The notes under the pieces: model-generated
Told to the model about the DNA's origin: nothing
Databases searched by the model: none
Seen by the model: the letters and a program-made list of their open reading frames with translations, nothing else
NCBI RefSeq assembly: GCF_037975245.1
Contig: NC_092564.1
Coordinates: 19,351,984-19,415,983, forward strand
DNA from: Apostichopus japonicus
Lineage: Eukaryota; Echinodermata; Holothuroidea; Aspidochirotida; Stichopodidae
Direction: 5' to 3'
DNA length: 64,000 nucleotides
Shown here: positions 1 through 12,700 of the stretch, piece by piece
Layout of the letters: each line of letters begins with the position of its first letter
Numbering within the stretch: position 1 is the stretch's first letter
Position numbers and translations under genes: made by a program

Positions 1-734
1 TTCAAAGTCTTGTATGTATGATTTTGTTTGTTTTTGAGTTATCCTCTCTGATATCAAATCGTTAATGCTTACTTTTGCCGATGGCTTCACAGAGATGAGT
101 TTCTCAAGTTTTGAACCTTTCGTATGGTTGGAGTAGTGTGACCTTTCACCTTTAATGCAAGAGAGTGTAGTGGCATCCCTCACAGCATTACCTTTGGGAC
201 AAAGTGAGAGAAATGTTTAACAAAAAGACCAAAACAAACTTTAACTGGAAAGTAATGGTTATTTAATATGATTCAGTACTGTAAGGTAACCTATACATTC
301 AGAAAACCCCAGATAATCGTAACTTTTGAAAATATTCTGGAGGCTTAAATGTAAGTTTACAAACAGGATTCCTTCCATTCTCCCCAAAGTGTGAATGTTT
401 ATAATAGTAAGGGGGGGCCAGCATTAAGATTATAAGGGTGGGTGGACGGGGGGAGTAGGAAGTAGGGGGGTATCTGCTGGAATTGGTCTTCAATTTCATA
501 ACTATTCTGATAAAGTTAGAGGATGAGTTGTCCTGACACCACTAGGGGGAACTTACCAATTGGAGTAACTGTGGTTTCATGAAACTTGACAAACCCATGG
601 AATCCTTTACAAACCAGGACGACTGTTATGCTATGCAAGAGTTTCTCTGTAGGGATGATCTGAAACAAAAGATAAAAAAAATGGAATTACTTTGATCAAA
701 TGCAGAATGATAATCCATATATCATATATATATC

Positions 735-775
<41 letters not shown>

Positions 776-3700
776 TATTATGTGGATGTAGAGGGACTGC
801 AAGAAAGTGATGATCTTTGAGCTTAAAAAAGTAAGAAGATAGCAAACATAAGTAGTTGTAAAACAGAGTACGCTGATAACAAGAAGTGTCGACGGTGATT
901 TCATCATATCTGTACCTTTTCTTCAATCATTCTCTCTTCAGAATAGGACCCAGCAGAGAAATCTAACCTGTAGATAATATGAGAAAAATATGTCCGATAT
1001 ATATTTTAACTTACACAAATTAAATAGAAAAAGACAAAACAATATAAAAGAAGCTGAGTATTTTAAATACTAGACAAAATATGAATGAATGTAGTCCCTC
1101 ATACAGACCAAAAAGTGAATAATCTTTAACAGCTTTGTGATTGTTTATTGCTACAAAAGTTGGAAAACTTTGAGAGGAGCCCTGATTTTAACATATCATC
1201 CTGGACCTAAAGGCGTTACATAACTCTCAAGAAATTTATCCATGCTATAATATAAACAATCAAGCTAGAAACATTGGTTTATTTAAAAGGATAGTCAATA
1301 CCCAAAAAATATTTAACATACCAAAACATAAAGAAAACATAATTTGCTGTCGGTGTGTAAATGTGACATCAACAACTGTTTATTAAAAGTCACTCATGGT
1401 ACAAACTGTGATATTTTCAATTATTGATATCTCCATAATGCTCTGTAGGAGTTAGAGATGAAAAATTCACCCGGGCGGCTTTAAGTATGTGTTCTCTTTC
1501 TCCTCAGTGGAAAACAAAGTTATTCCTCTGACATGTATTATAAATCAGGGTGAGAAAACTGATCTGTGAACTCAATCAGTCTAATCCAACCTATCCGAGA
1601 TTTATAATAAGACAATCAATTGAGCAATTAAAGAGTGCAATGACCTTGTCCTCAACTGATTGGAAGATATTTCAGAGGATTACCGGAGGTCAAATACGGC
1701 CGTAAACGGAAGCTATAGATCCCTAAGTGGGATGAGCACAAGGCTCAGTATTAAATCTACTGAGATCAAACTTAAATGGCAACTGGACCTGTGGACTTAA
1801 AAATGAAAATCCGATTTTAGTAACAGAGAGTTTGGAGACCACGACCAAATCCTGTCTAAGTTGGGTTTTGATATCCATATTGTGATAGGTGACTCACACC
1901 TATCCACTAAAACACACTTGCCAACAGACCTGAGCTTTCCAAATCTTTTCCTGACCGTTTAGCTTTTCATAATTTTTTGTTGGATCTTCCAACATCCAGA
2001 AATAATGAGCAGTCTAAATGATACCAATCTACATTGAATAATGCTGCCTCCTTTCCACTAGCCCCTTTCCACTCCCCCCCCCCCCTTCCAAAAAAATATA
2101 GCAAATATACCATATAGAATATAAATATATGTTTGTTCATAATACTGTACCTGATATGATCAGTAGTGCCATCTGTATACTTCAAGTAAGCTATTGCACT
2201 ATAAAGAATAGACTCCTTATCCTATACGGAAAAAAAAGAATAATAACAATTAATATTATTATTATTATTAATAAATAATTAAATTTATAAAGCGCAGACA
2301 TATGCACCGTTAACGGTGCTCAAGGAGCATCACAATATTACCCTGGTCAACGATAACCTGTCAAACATAGAGACAATCACTCCACATGGCAGCAGATAAA
2401 CAGCACTCAACTGACAGTTTATCTCACATGTCCCCATTTATACACCTATGTGAAGAGAGGCAATGCAGATAAAGTGCCTTGCCCAAGGACACAAGGTAAT
2501 GATATAGCCAGGACTCGAACCTACAAGCCTTAGATCGAAAGTCCACTGCCTTAACCACTTGACCACAACAGGACTTGAACCTGCAAGCCTTAGATCACAA
2601 GTCCACTGCCTTAACCACAGGGTTCAAACCTGCAAGCCTTAGATCAAAAAGTTGACCACAACAGAACTCCAACCTGCAAGCCTTAGATCACAAGTCCACT
2701 GCTTTAACCACTTGACCACGGCACTCTCACAATATATATATGACTAAAATAACTAGTAAACTGTTATGCAGAGGTAAATTTAAAAGGTACTCTTAGCTGT
2801 CCTAAAATGACACCGCTGCATTTGGATAAAAGATCACTTATTGACGTTTTTACCATAAACACTATTGATAACTATCGATATCATGGACTTAATGAAAAGA
2901 CAAAGAATTGAGCAAGTCTCAATATGACATTATCGAACAATTTTGTACTCAAAATCTTTTACTGCCTGTTCTTCTATTAACTGCATGGTTTAATTCCCTT
3001 TAGATACATTTGTTGTCAACCTGATTCTGATATATTGAAGTTTAAAATATAAAACTATTAAACTAACATTGGCATTGATTTCATTAATAACAGCTTATCA
3101 CCTTGAAAAATTTGACATGAAAAAGACAAAAGGCATCGTAGGAGTTATCACCTCGAAGTAACATATATGACATCACAAACTGACAAGATGATAACCCCAG
3201 CCCTGACGATGAAATGATGATATCTCCCAATAGAGCCGGATTTTCTAATGGTCTCTATTATGGTGAAGACAAACAGTCGAGTAGCTTTTAATTTTCGAAT
3301 GAACTACCAGAGGTTTATTGCCTTATTTTTAATAGGACCCACTAAAAATATGTCGTGTTGGAATGTGTTTACTCTGCAACAATGTCAGCAATGCTTATCC
3401 TAAAACCTAAAGCACGTTTTGTATTAAGATGCACCAGTAGATCTCTAAAGTCATCAAAATTGCCCACAAATACTGTACGCTAGAAATGTCAAATTGCTGT
3501 TCAAATTGCCCTCACAGCAGTTTCCTTTTTAAACTGAGGTAATTCAATGATCCCATTTAACAGATCTTAATTATCTGCAAAGACCCTTAAAAGGTCAGCA
3601 CCTCCACAAAAAGTACTTTTGACAACTTTGTCTTTTGTTAGCTTTTTACAGTCTAAATGCCTGGTATTCAAAGTGAGGAGTCGTGACAACTTTTATGGTA

Positions 3701-6700
3701 GCCCAATAGCTTGGGAGTGAGGTCAAAAGATTTAGATGAATAAGACATTCGTGAAAATAAAAAAATAAAAAAATAATTGCCAAGTATAAGCACCCATAAT
3801 CACATCAAACTTTCTCAAGGGGATGAGGGGAGGGGGTGTGGGGGATACCTCCCCATTGTAGTACCCTTCCCCAGGCCATAACATCCACCACTGAAGGTAT
3901 GCTAAGGTCACCAAGCAAAAAATTGTTCGAAATACCAGGGGTCTAAAACAATGCACTTTCTTTAAGTGAATAAAAGGCTACGGTATAAATCTTAGGAAGT
4001 CAAAGTGCATTACACTCTTAACATTGAAATGGAACTCCTGTACTAAGGATCCTTCAAGTATTTTACCACAGAACAAAAGATAACCTCCGGGGGAATTTAT
4101 ATCACTGTAATAAAGGAAACGGTTAATGAAGGGAGATACTGTGATATCTCTAAGGGGTGAATCAGTCATATCCTCATATCACCCACTGCCATAAGTTTTC
4201 TGTGGATAATAGGTTGCTTTCATCAACCAAGCAGGCACAAAGTGATTACAAGGTCTGGGAAAACCATTGGTGCAAGGTTGGAATACAACAGGGTGCTACT
4301 CCTCCACAGTTCAATGTACTCCTTGTAGGACATTATGTAACCTATTAAATTGTCACTTAAAGGCACTGAAGACTCACCCCAAACTGCGTGCGGTCTGAAA
4401 AAGTTAACTTTCCGTTGCTTGCAAGAGAAGTTTTTTTTTGTCGCTACAAAATGCAGACAGTAATAAAACGTGATACCTTGTTATCTTTAGCTGGACCTGA
4501 GATGTCCATCACTGTATCGTTTGTAACTGTGCTGTGGGTATTGATCGCAGCTGTATTTACTGACTGTACACTAGTGTCTAATTACCGACTGTAGCAAGCT
4601 GTGTGTATATTTTCTGGGACTGATGGTGGTGTCTTACACTTCTGTTACACCTCATTCAAAACTAGGTCAGATTACCGGCATTAGACGTTTCTTTTTGCGC
4701 GAGTCTTCACACCCTGGTATTCCCAAAAAGAAGTACCCCTACAGAAACAAGAAACGGCCGGGCACAGAACCAAGAATTACAACTGAGAATACATTTTAAT
4801 TGTGTCCCTTATTTACTGTGGACACTAGACACACACATCACATTATATCACATAAGCCATTTACATTTTAAATCAGAATAAGACATTTATATCAACCCGT
4901 TTCACTCACGTAATCTTGATCAATTCTTAGCTCTGGTGAAGAACTAGTCGCTGAAAACAGTAGAGCGGCTACACTGACATCGGGATTAATCTGTCGAATA
5001 AAGATAGCAATTTATTATATACAGTATAAAGGGAATAGATTAGGGTTCAAATTTTGTGTAGCAGTTCGAAAAGCTCTCAACGTTGTATCTTATAAAAAAA
5101 AAAACATACTATGGTCCCTGTGCACAAAACTGCTTTACATCTTTGCAATTGTAGAGTAATTTGTCTTTTTCTCGTAGCATTTTGCAGGGCGTCACCGGAT
5201 AAATTATTCCCTTATATATATATGAAATTGAGGAAACATCTTTCTCTACTTTCACTAAACCTTTTGGGCGGTAGAATGAGGTAGGGAAGTGATGGGGAGG
5301 TAAGGGAATGTGTGGAGGATGGGGAGGTCCATAGGCTGTCATTTTGAAGAGACCACATCTATACAACAAGAAACAGAGCTAAATGATTATTAGAATGCTC
5401 TTTGTTTCAATAGAACAATTTAGTGATATGAATTCGAAGAAACATGTCTTGAACAAGGAAAAAACAAATTTAGCTTCCTGCAGGACACTTTTATTGTCAT
5501 AGGATATCTTCTATAGAGTCATTGAGACCAGCTAAAATCACGTCTATGAATCCTCACAGCTTTTGTGATTGATTTCAGTTAACATTGTTTCACATAGTAC
5601 CCACTGAGACGAAGTTGATTACATGTCTCAAAGTTTGTTTTCTATGCAGATTACTACGTGAAATGCGCAAAACTGATTTATAGATGTTGGCTAACTAAAG
5701 ATAATTCTCTTGAACAAACCTGTCTGTGAACAGCACAGACATTTATTTCTGGTCACTTCATTTTCAAAATGTTAGCAGCAATACTTATGTTTAATACTCT
5801 TTCATGAAATTAAGCCTCTAACATTCTTTTCAACAACTTCCAATGCAAATAAGCAACTATCAAAGTAATGGCTATCAAATTAAGACTCCATGTATCCATT
5901 ATAATTCTTACCAAACAATTAGAAATATTGTAAATTAACACAAGAAATTGAAAGCAATTCTAAATCAACAGCAACAAAACTGATCCAAGAGATCCATTTT
6001 ATTTCACTAGAAAGAGCAGAAATATGTGACCAAAATATATATAAAAGGAACTTCCTAGCTAAGACAAATTATGCTGCTTCAACTTTTCACACTTTTTTTA
6101 TATTATTTGAAATAGGAAATTTTTGAGAGGTTAAAAATTAAATGCTCGCATGAATTTTGTCATGACAATGGAGGCAACAACTTGATGTTAAAGTAATAAA
6201 ATGTACAAAATTAAACAAAATCATCCACATCCTCTCCCCCCCCCTTCCCTCAGAAAATAATCCTTGCCTCCTCTAACTAGCAAATTTACTAACAAATTTT
6301 AGAATAAAACAAATCTGCTGCACTAAATTTGATATCAGATCACTAAATTGAGGGAACTTAGCTACTTCTGAGAACAGTTAAACTTACTGGCAAGAATTGG
6401 TAAATGGAATGTACTGCATCTTCCTCACACTTTGCACTTAGCACCTGTCAATGAAAAAATGCACACAGTAGAATTAGTTATTGTTATTAGGGATATAGGG
6501 GAACTACCCGACCAGACCACAAAATACCGCATTGCAATGGGATGTGACGATACATGTCGATGAAACATGCACACAGTAGAATTAGTCATATTAAAAATGT
6601 TATGAGTGATATAGGGGAACTACCCGGCCAGAGCACACATACCGCATTGCAATGGGATATGACGATACTTTTTTTTTTTTTTGCCTCCACCTCAAATCTA

Positions 6701-9700
6701 AACTTGATTATGATATGGGATTTTGCCTTATTAGTCCATACCACCCACTATCATATGGTTGGGTAGACCACTGCCAATTTGAAAACTTTTAATATATATG
6801 GCCTTGGAAAACGACAAATTTATTGTGTATACAGTATATGTCAACTGAGCGATTAACTATGGTAGTACCCAGTATTGTTAAATGTCTGAATACACTGGTT
6901 GGTTAATTTTCATCTTTCATGGCTAACCTTACACAAAGGAGTCGATACCAACGCTTAGAGGCTTATAGCATTTTGTGCTTTAGAAATTCCTACTATTATT
7001 ATTATTCCAACTTGTCTGTATGACAAGGCTATGCGAATTGGTCAGTCTAAAAGAAAGAGCTCTTATTAACAGCAATCAGAAAGCTCAGATCTGTGATTTT
7101 CCTGCTTTATAATTTTCACTCCATTAACTGAACCAGAACGAGTAACCGTCTAAGACTCAAACAAACAAGTCCATATGTAAACAAAGTGTTGAGATGAGGT
7201 TGCCAACTAAAGTAACATACTACAGTAGCTAGAGCAGAGAAGAATAATTGGCCTTTCAGTAATATACATCATATCTCATATATGCTACCATTCAAACAAT
7301 GTTTACCTATGGTGAAACAGATTGCTAAGAATATTGAAATTTGGGCAATAAATGAATAAATGAAACAGAAGGGTCTTTGACCGGTCAACAGGATAAACTA
7401 TAGACGATATCATACATAGGATGTAGGTTTTCTTTGAAATTTTATCACACATGAAACATGATACTACAGTAATACTGTGCATTTGTTGTTTGTAAATTTA
7501 TATCGACCACTGCGGTTTGCACCTCGAAAGGAAACTGGTCACTGATTAAGTCGAACCACGAGTAGAATGTGTAAATCTTTTTGTTTTGCTTTTCAAAGTA
7601 AACTACAGGATGGAGGTGGCAACAGCCAGGCCTAATACAGGAACAATTCGATGACCACAAATAAATCCTGCCATCGACCAGATACGCTACAGTTTCCTGT
7701 CGAAAACTAGACAACGTTTTAGGTAAAGAGATTAAAGAAAACGAATACTATTAGTTAATTACAATACATAAATCATAGGGTCACATCACTTGCACAACCA
7801 CTAATGTCATCTATCTGATCTCTTGTAGAGTTTGCGGCATCCATTATGTTGGCGAAACCAAAACCACCCTCAAGAAGCGATTCTATGGTCACAGATCCAC
7901 AGTCAACACCATGCCATCCTGACCTAGTACGAATCAGCAGAGAGAGGCTGTGGATGCAACGCCTTCGCACAATTCAACCTCATGGGCTCAACATTCAGGA
8001 AGGACATGACTAACTTTTCTTCTGTCCACCCTCCCTCTCCCCCTGTTCCCCCCCACCATTTTTTTCCCTACCCCCTTCCCTTAATCCTCTCTTTGTCCCT
8101 CCACTGTTTATCTCCTACCTCTCCTCTTCCCCTGTTGGTTTCTTTCTTCTCTCCATCCCTTGTCTACTAATCCCCTTACATCCATCTCTTTGTGTTCACC
8201 ATGCTCATTAACCTGTCTGTATTCTGTGCGTGTTTTTGTCCCTTCTGTTACTGTTACTTGTCCTTTAGCCTTTGAAGATCCTGCTAGGATCGAAACGTCA
8301 GGCCAACTTACTTTTACACAAATCATATATGTATTAGATTTCAATCACCCTTTCATTGTTCTCCATTTATTACGTTGACTCGTCGATACTTATTGGCGAT
8401 ACTCATTTAACCATGCGCTAATATCACGCGCGGCATAGAATTGGTGCTTTTATCTTAACCAACACTAAATTTTGGCATAACATCGTCGTGATTAAAATCA
8501 CCTCAGTCTTGGTATACAGTAAGAAGTCTGAGTTTTTTAGAAGTAGGTCAGTTTGGGAATGGTACTGCTGTCTTCTTGTTATGGTGCCATCTGGTCTCAC
8601 CTAGATTCCAACCAGGTACTTCCTCCTCATGTGTGAGCACTCAAGACTTCCTTCTTCATATTGTATGCAAATCACTACTGGAGTAAACAATTAGCACAGT
8701 AGCCTACTTTTCACAACCCTGATCTATTTCTTCCACATTTTTGCGCTACAAGTTTTTTTTTTTTGTATTTTCTGTATTTCGTCCTTGGCTGACAAATTGC
8801 CAAGAAGATGGAAGTTGTTGTGACAGGTGATGAAAAAGCTGAGATAACAATGACAATGTTGGCGTATTTCGTCAATTCTGCTCGGCATCTCTTCGCCATT
8901 CCCTCCTCCAAATCAACCACCCCCCCTCCACCATTACCCAATCCCAGCCACTACATACCTCACTACATCTAATAAGACAGTGACAAAACAGGTCTGAGAC
9001 AAAACAACACTTTAAGGTAGAAATTTAAATTTAGAGTTTACCAGCACAATTTTTTATTGCAGCCCTAATTAACTCCCCAACCCTTACTCTTCCAACACAC
9101 AACAAGAGTAGACGCATGACTCATGAGTTGTGTACGTACATGTCACAACATTTTAAGAAAGAATGGTCTAATTCTCATTTATACTTACACATTTGGGGTT
9201 TAAGAATTCTTCATTGTAATTCCAATATCTCCAACCCTTACCCATCAAATTCCTCTTTCCTTCCTTCACCCCCTTCTCCTCTAATAGGTACAAGACAGTG
9301 ACTTTACTACTTAATGAGTCATGTAAAATATATCAAAACTAAACTATTTAAATTTGTTACATTATTAAATTTGGGTCTTACCAATATTACTATACTTCAT
9401 ATATACAAAACATTTTAATTTTATTTGTGCATTTGCAAATGTCATCTGTGCAACATCATGTTAATATATACACTTATAAAATACAAGTAATGTCTGGAAT
9501 TAGCCAATTATTTTGTCTATTCTTTACTTTGTTTTCTTAGGTCACCTCGATACAGATTTGATGACGGCAAAAAAATATCGTCATGGGTACTTTCAAAACA
9601 ACGTCTCCTGAAAATATATTTTTGTATTGTATGTATGTTTGACTTCATTGTGAGGTCACCCTGTACTTTTAAGTATGTTGTACTGCATTTCTAGGGCTAT

Positions 9701-12700
9701 CAACTTAAAACAACAAAATTATACACATTTTTCTTTTTTGGGGGAAAGTAGCTCATAATAATTTCTGATGTCCCCCATTTCATTTTGTTTCCATGGGCAA
9801 CAGCATGTACAATCCTTTGAAACAAGCTGGAAGTGATGACTGTGTATATTTCTTTAAATGTTTTCAGGTGAAATACTTGATAAAATGAAACATAGGTTTG
9901 ATCTTTGTATCCTCAAGCATTGACTTAAATATTGTGCTCTCACACAGAATATTCCTATTTGTATCTAGTATGATATATATGTATCTCGTTTTTTTTGTTT
10001 TTGGTACAGGAAGTGGACTAACTATAGACAAGCTCATTAAAGGGGCTTACTGGTGCAAGTTGTTTTCAAATATGACAGTGCATATTCAGTATTGGGGCTG
10101 ATTTGCAAATTATGCTGTGTAACACAACAACTACTATATATGTAATGCAAAGTATTCAAAATGAGAGAAATAACAATTAAATATTCAAATAAAGGTAAAT
10201 ATTTCGTTTGTGTTGTATAAGGAATGGACACACAAATGGTTTCCACCATTAAACAGATGAGATTCCAGACTTCTTCAAGACTAAAACATGTCTTATGGTC
10301 TACTACATGAAGCATAACCACTAATAATGACCTAATGTTAGGCTACCTATGGTGAGCCTAACCATCATACCTCTTACAAAATTCATCATATGTTACCCTA
10401 TTTTTTTTATTTTTAGTGAGGAGGACATTCAAAGAGCCATGAACATGACAGGATGCAGCTGTTACTGTTCATCATGGTTTAATTTCTACTGTTAACTTTA
10501 TCTCAGACTTCTAAAAAGCCTCACTCGCGATAAGTGATATCGCATAGGAAGTGATGTGACCAGTTTACTGCATATACCATATAAAAGCTGTGCATAAGAA
10601 GAATATATCAACATAGCAACAGTGTCCTCACCTTGCTGCTGAACCTCCAACTTTCTCACACATCCTCCTACCTCATTCCACCCTCCCCCCAACCCCTTCT
10701 CCAAAGTGGAAAAAGTGTAGGTCAAGTGGGGAATTTAGTGTTGGTCTAAAACATATTGATTAAAACATATTTGGCAACATTACCCCAATATGAATCTGAT
10801 GACTTCCTACCTGCTATGATGAATAAACAATCAACTACCGGTGCTGCTTCTAAAGGACTTCCGGATTACAAAAAAAATTGTTCTGGCATTTAAGTCTTAC
10901 AACAACTAGAAAATTTTGGCAAACTTTTCTAGTATTTGTAAAGGGCACAAAAACCCTAGTACAGTGATAAAACAAAATCAAGCCTCTGCAGGGATTTCAA
11001 TTTTTGTTTTACTGAGCTAAGTTAAAATATTTGCTACTGAGAGTATGACCTCATTGAAGTTAAAATTTATTGGTTTTGAAACTTAAAGTTTGTTATCCAG
11101 AAAAAGTAACCTATATCAAATCTGGTTGGTTAATAACTACTGTAAACTAATACATTCATACTCAGATGCATTACCTACGTTACCTCACACTTACTTACAT
11201 ATTCAGGTGCATTTATTACCTAAAACTAACTAGAGAGAGACATTGATCTACTAACAGTCCTTAAGTATATTACTGTATCTTAACTACTGTATCCTACAGT
11301 ACAGAGGTGCATTACACTGATCTATCTTCTCAGATACATTACCTCACAATACAAATATCTAAACACCTACAAACACTACCATTAACTAATCTACAGTACA
11401 TTGCCTTACACTTACCTAAATATTGTGCATTTATTACCTCAAACTAACAAGATAGCGACAATGATCTACTAACAGTCATCTAGTTATATTACTGTATCTT
11501 AACAACTGTAACCTACAGAGGTGGATAACACTGATCTATCTTCTCAGATACATTACCTCACAATACAAATATGTACACACCTACATACATTACCATTAAC
11601 AAATCTATCTTACCTTACACTTAAAACCTCACTATTCAGGTGCATTTATTACCTTAAACTAACAACATAGCGACAATGATTTACTAACAGTCTTCTTGTA
11701 TATCACTGTGCTTCAACTACTGTAACGTACAGAGGTGCATTACACTGATCTATCTTCTCTGATACTTTACCTTAGAGTACACACATATCTACACACACAT
11801 ATGTACACTATCGTACACTAACCTACACTACCTTACACTACCCTACACATGTCATGTACGTTACCTTTCTACATATATGAGACAGTCCAGTCTTACAGTT
11901 GATCTCAGCTGTCCACTTGACGTTGGGCATCCACCAGCCATGTATCTCCGTCAGAGGCGACTCTATAATTTTAGTAGCGATCATATTTTTCCCTTCCCTC
12001 GCGTCGTCTCCTAACCTAAACTTGCCATTCTTGAGTGACCAATCTTTGGAGCGATCCAAGTTGATAGAAGGAACATCAAGGTAATCATAATTTACACCAC
12101 TGGTGAGAAGGACAAAACAACAACAGAGACAAGAATCGTAAATTGACTATCTTAATGCTGCATTATGTGTTGGGTTGCAATTAACATTTTTGGCAACACT
12201 GAACGAGCCATGAAACGTTCACAAAGATGTATATATTTGGACGGCCCTCCTTCTAACTAAGATACTCCATATAGATATTAGTTAAGAAAGAGGTGATGAA
12301 ACCATTTTCCCTTACCATACAGTATAATGTTAAATCTTAACCAGTGCAATAAAGCCAAGAGAGTTGAAATTTTTGCCTGTGGAAGACGTCATTTCATACT
12401 TCAACTCCTCCAGGACAACCTGGGTGCTGTATAGTCTTTCGGTTTTCTCTGGGATTTGGGTTGTTTCAGTTTGTTTATTTTTTCCATTTTTTGTTACTTT
12501 TGGATTTTAGTTTGCAGATATTTACATGAAAAATGTCTCGATTTCAGATTCTATAAATCTCTAGATCTCAGAATCTCATTTTTTCACTGTCCATACACCT
12601 TACATGACATAGTTTGACTATATGACAGGGGTGGGAACAGTATTTTTCAGGCTTCCAAATTAATTCTGGTAACTTACTTGGCTAAATGCCAATGGATATA

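Noticed and set aside
2511-2720. Tandem tRNA genes
   Set aside because: A- and B-box-like words are present but cloverleaf arms are not maintained, and the units lead into a SINE body.
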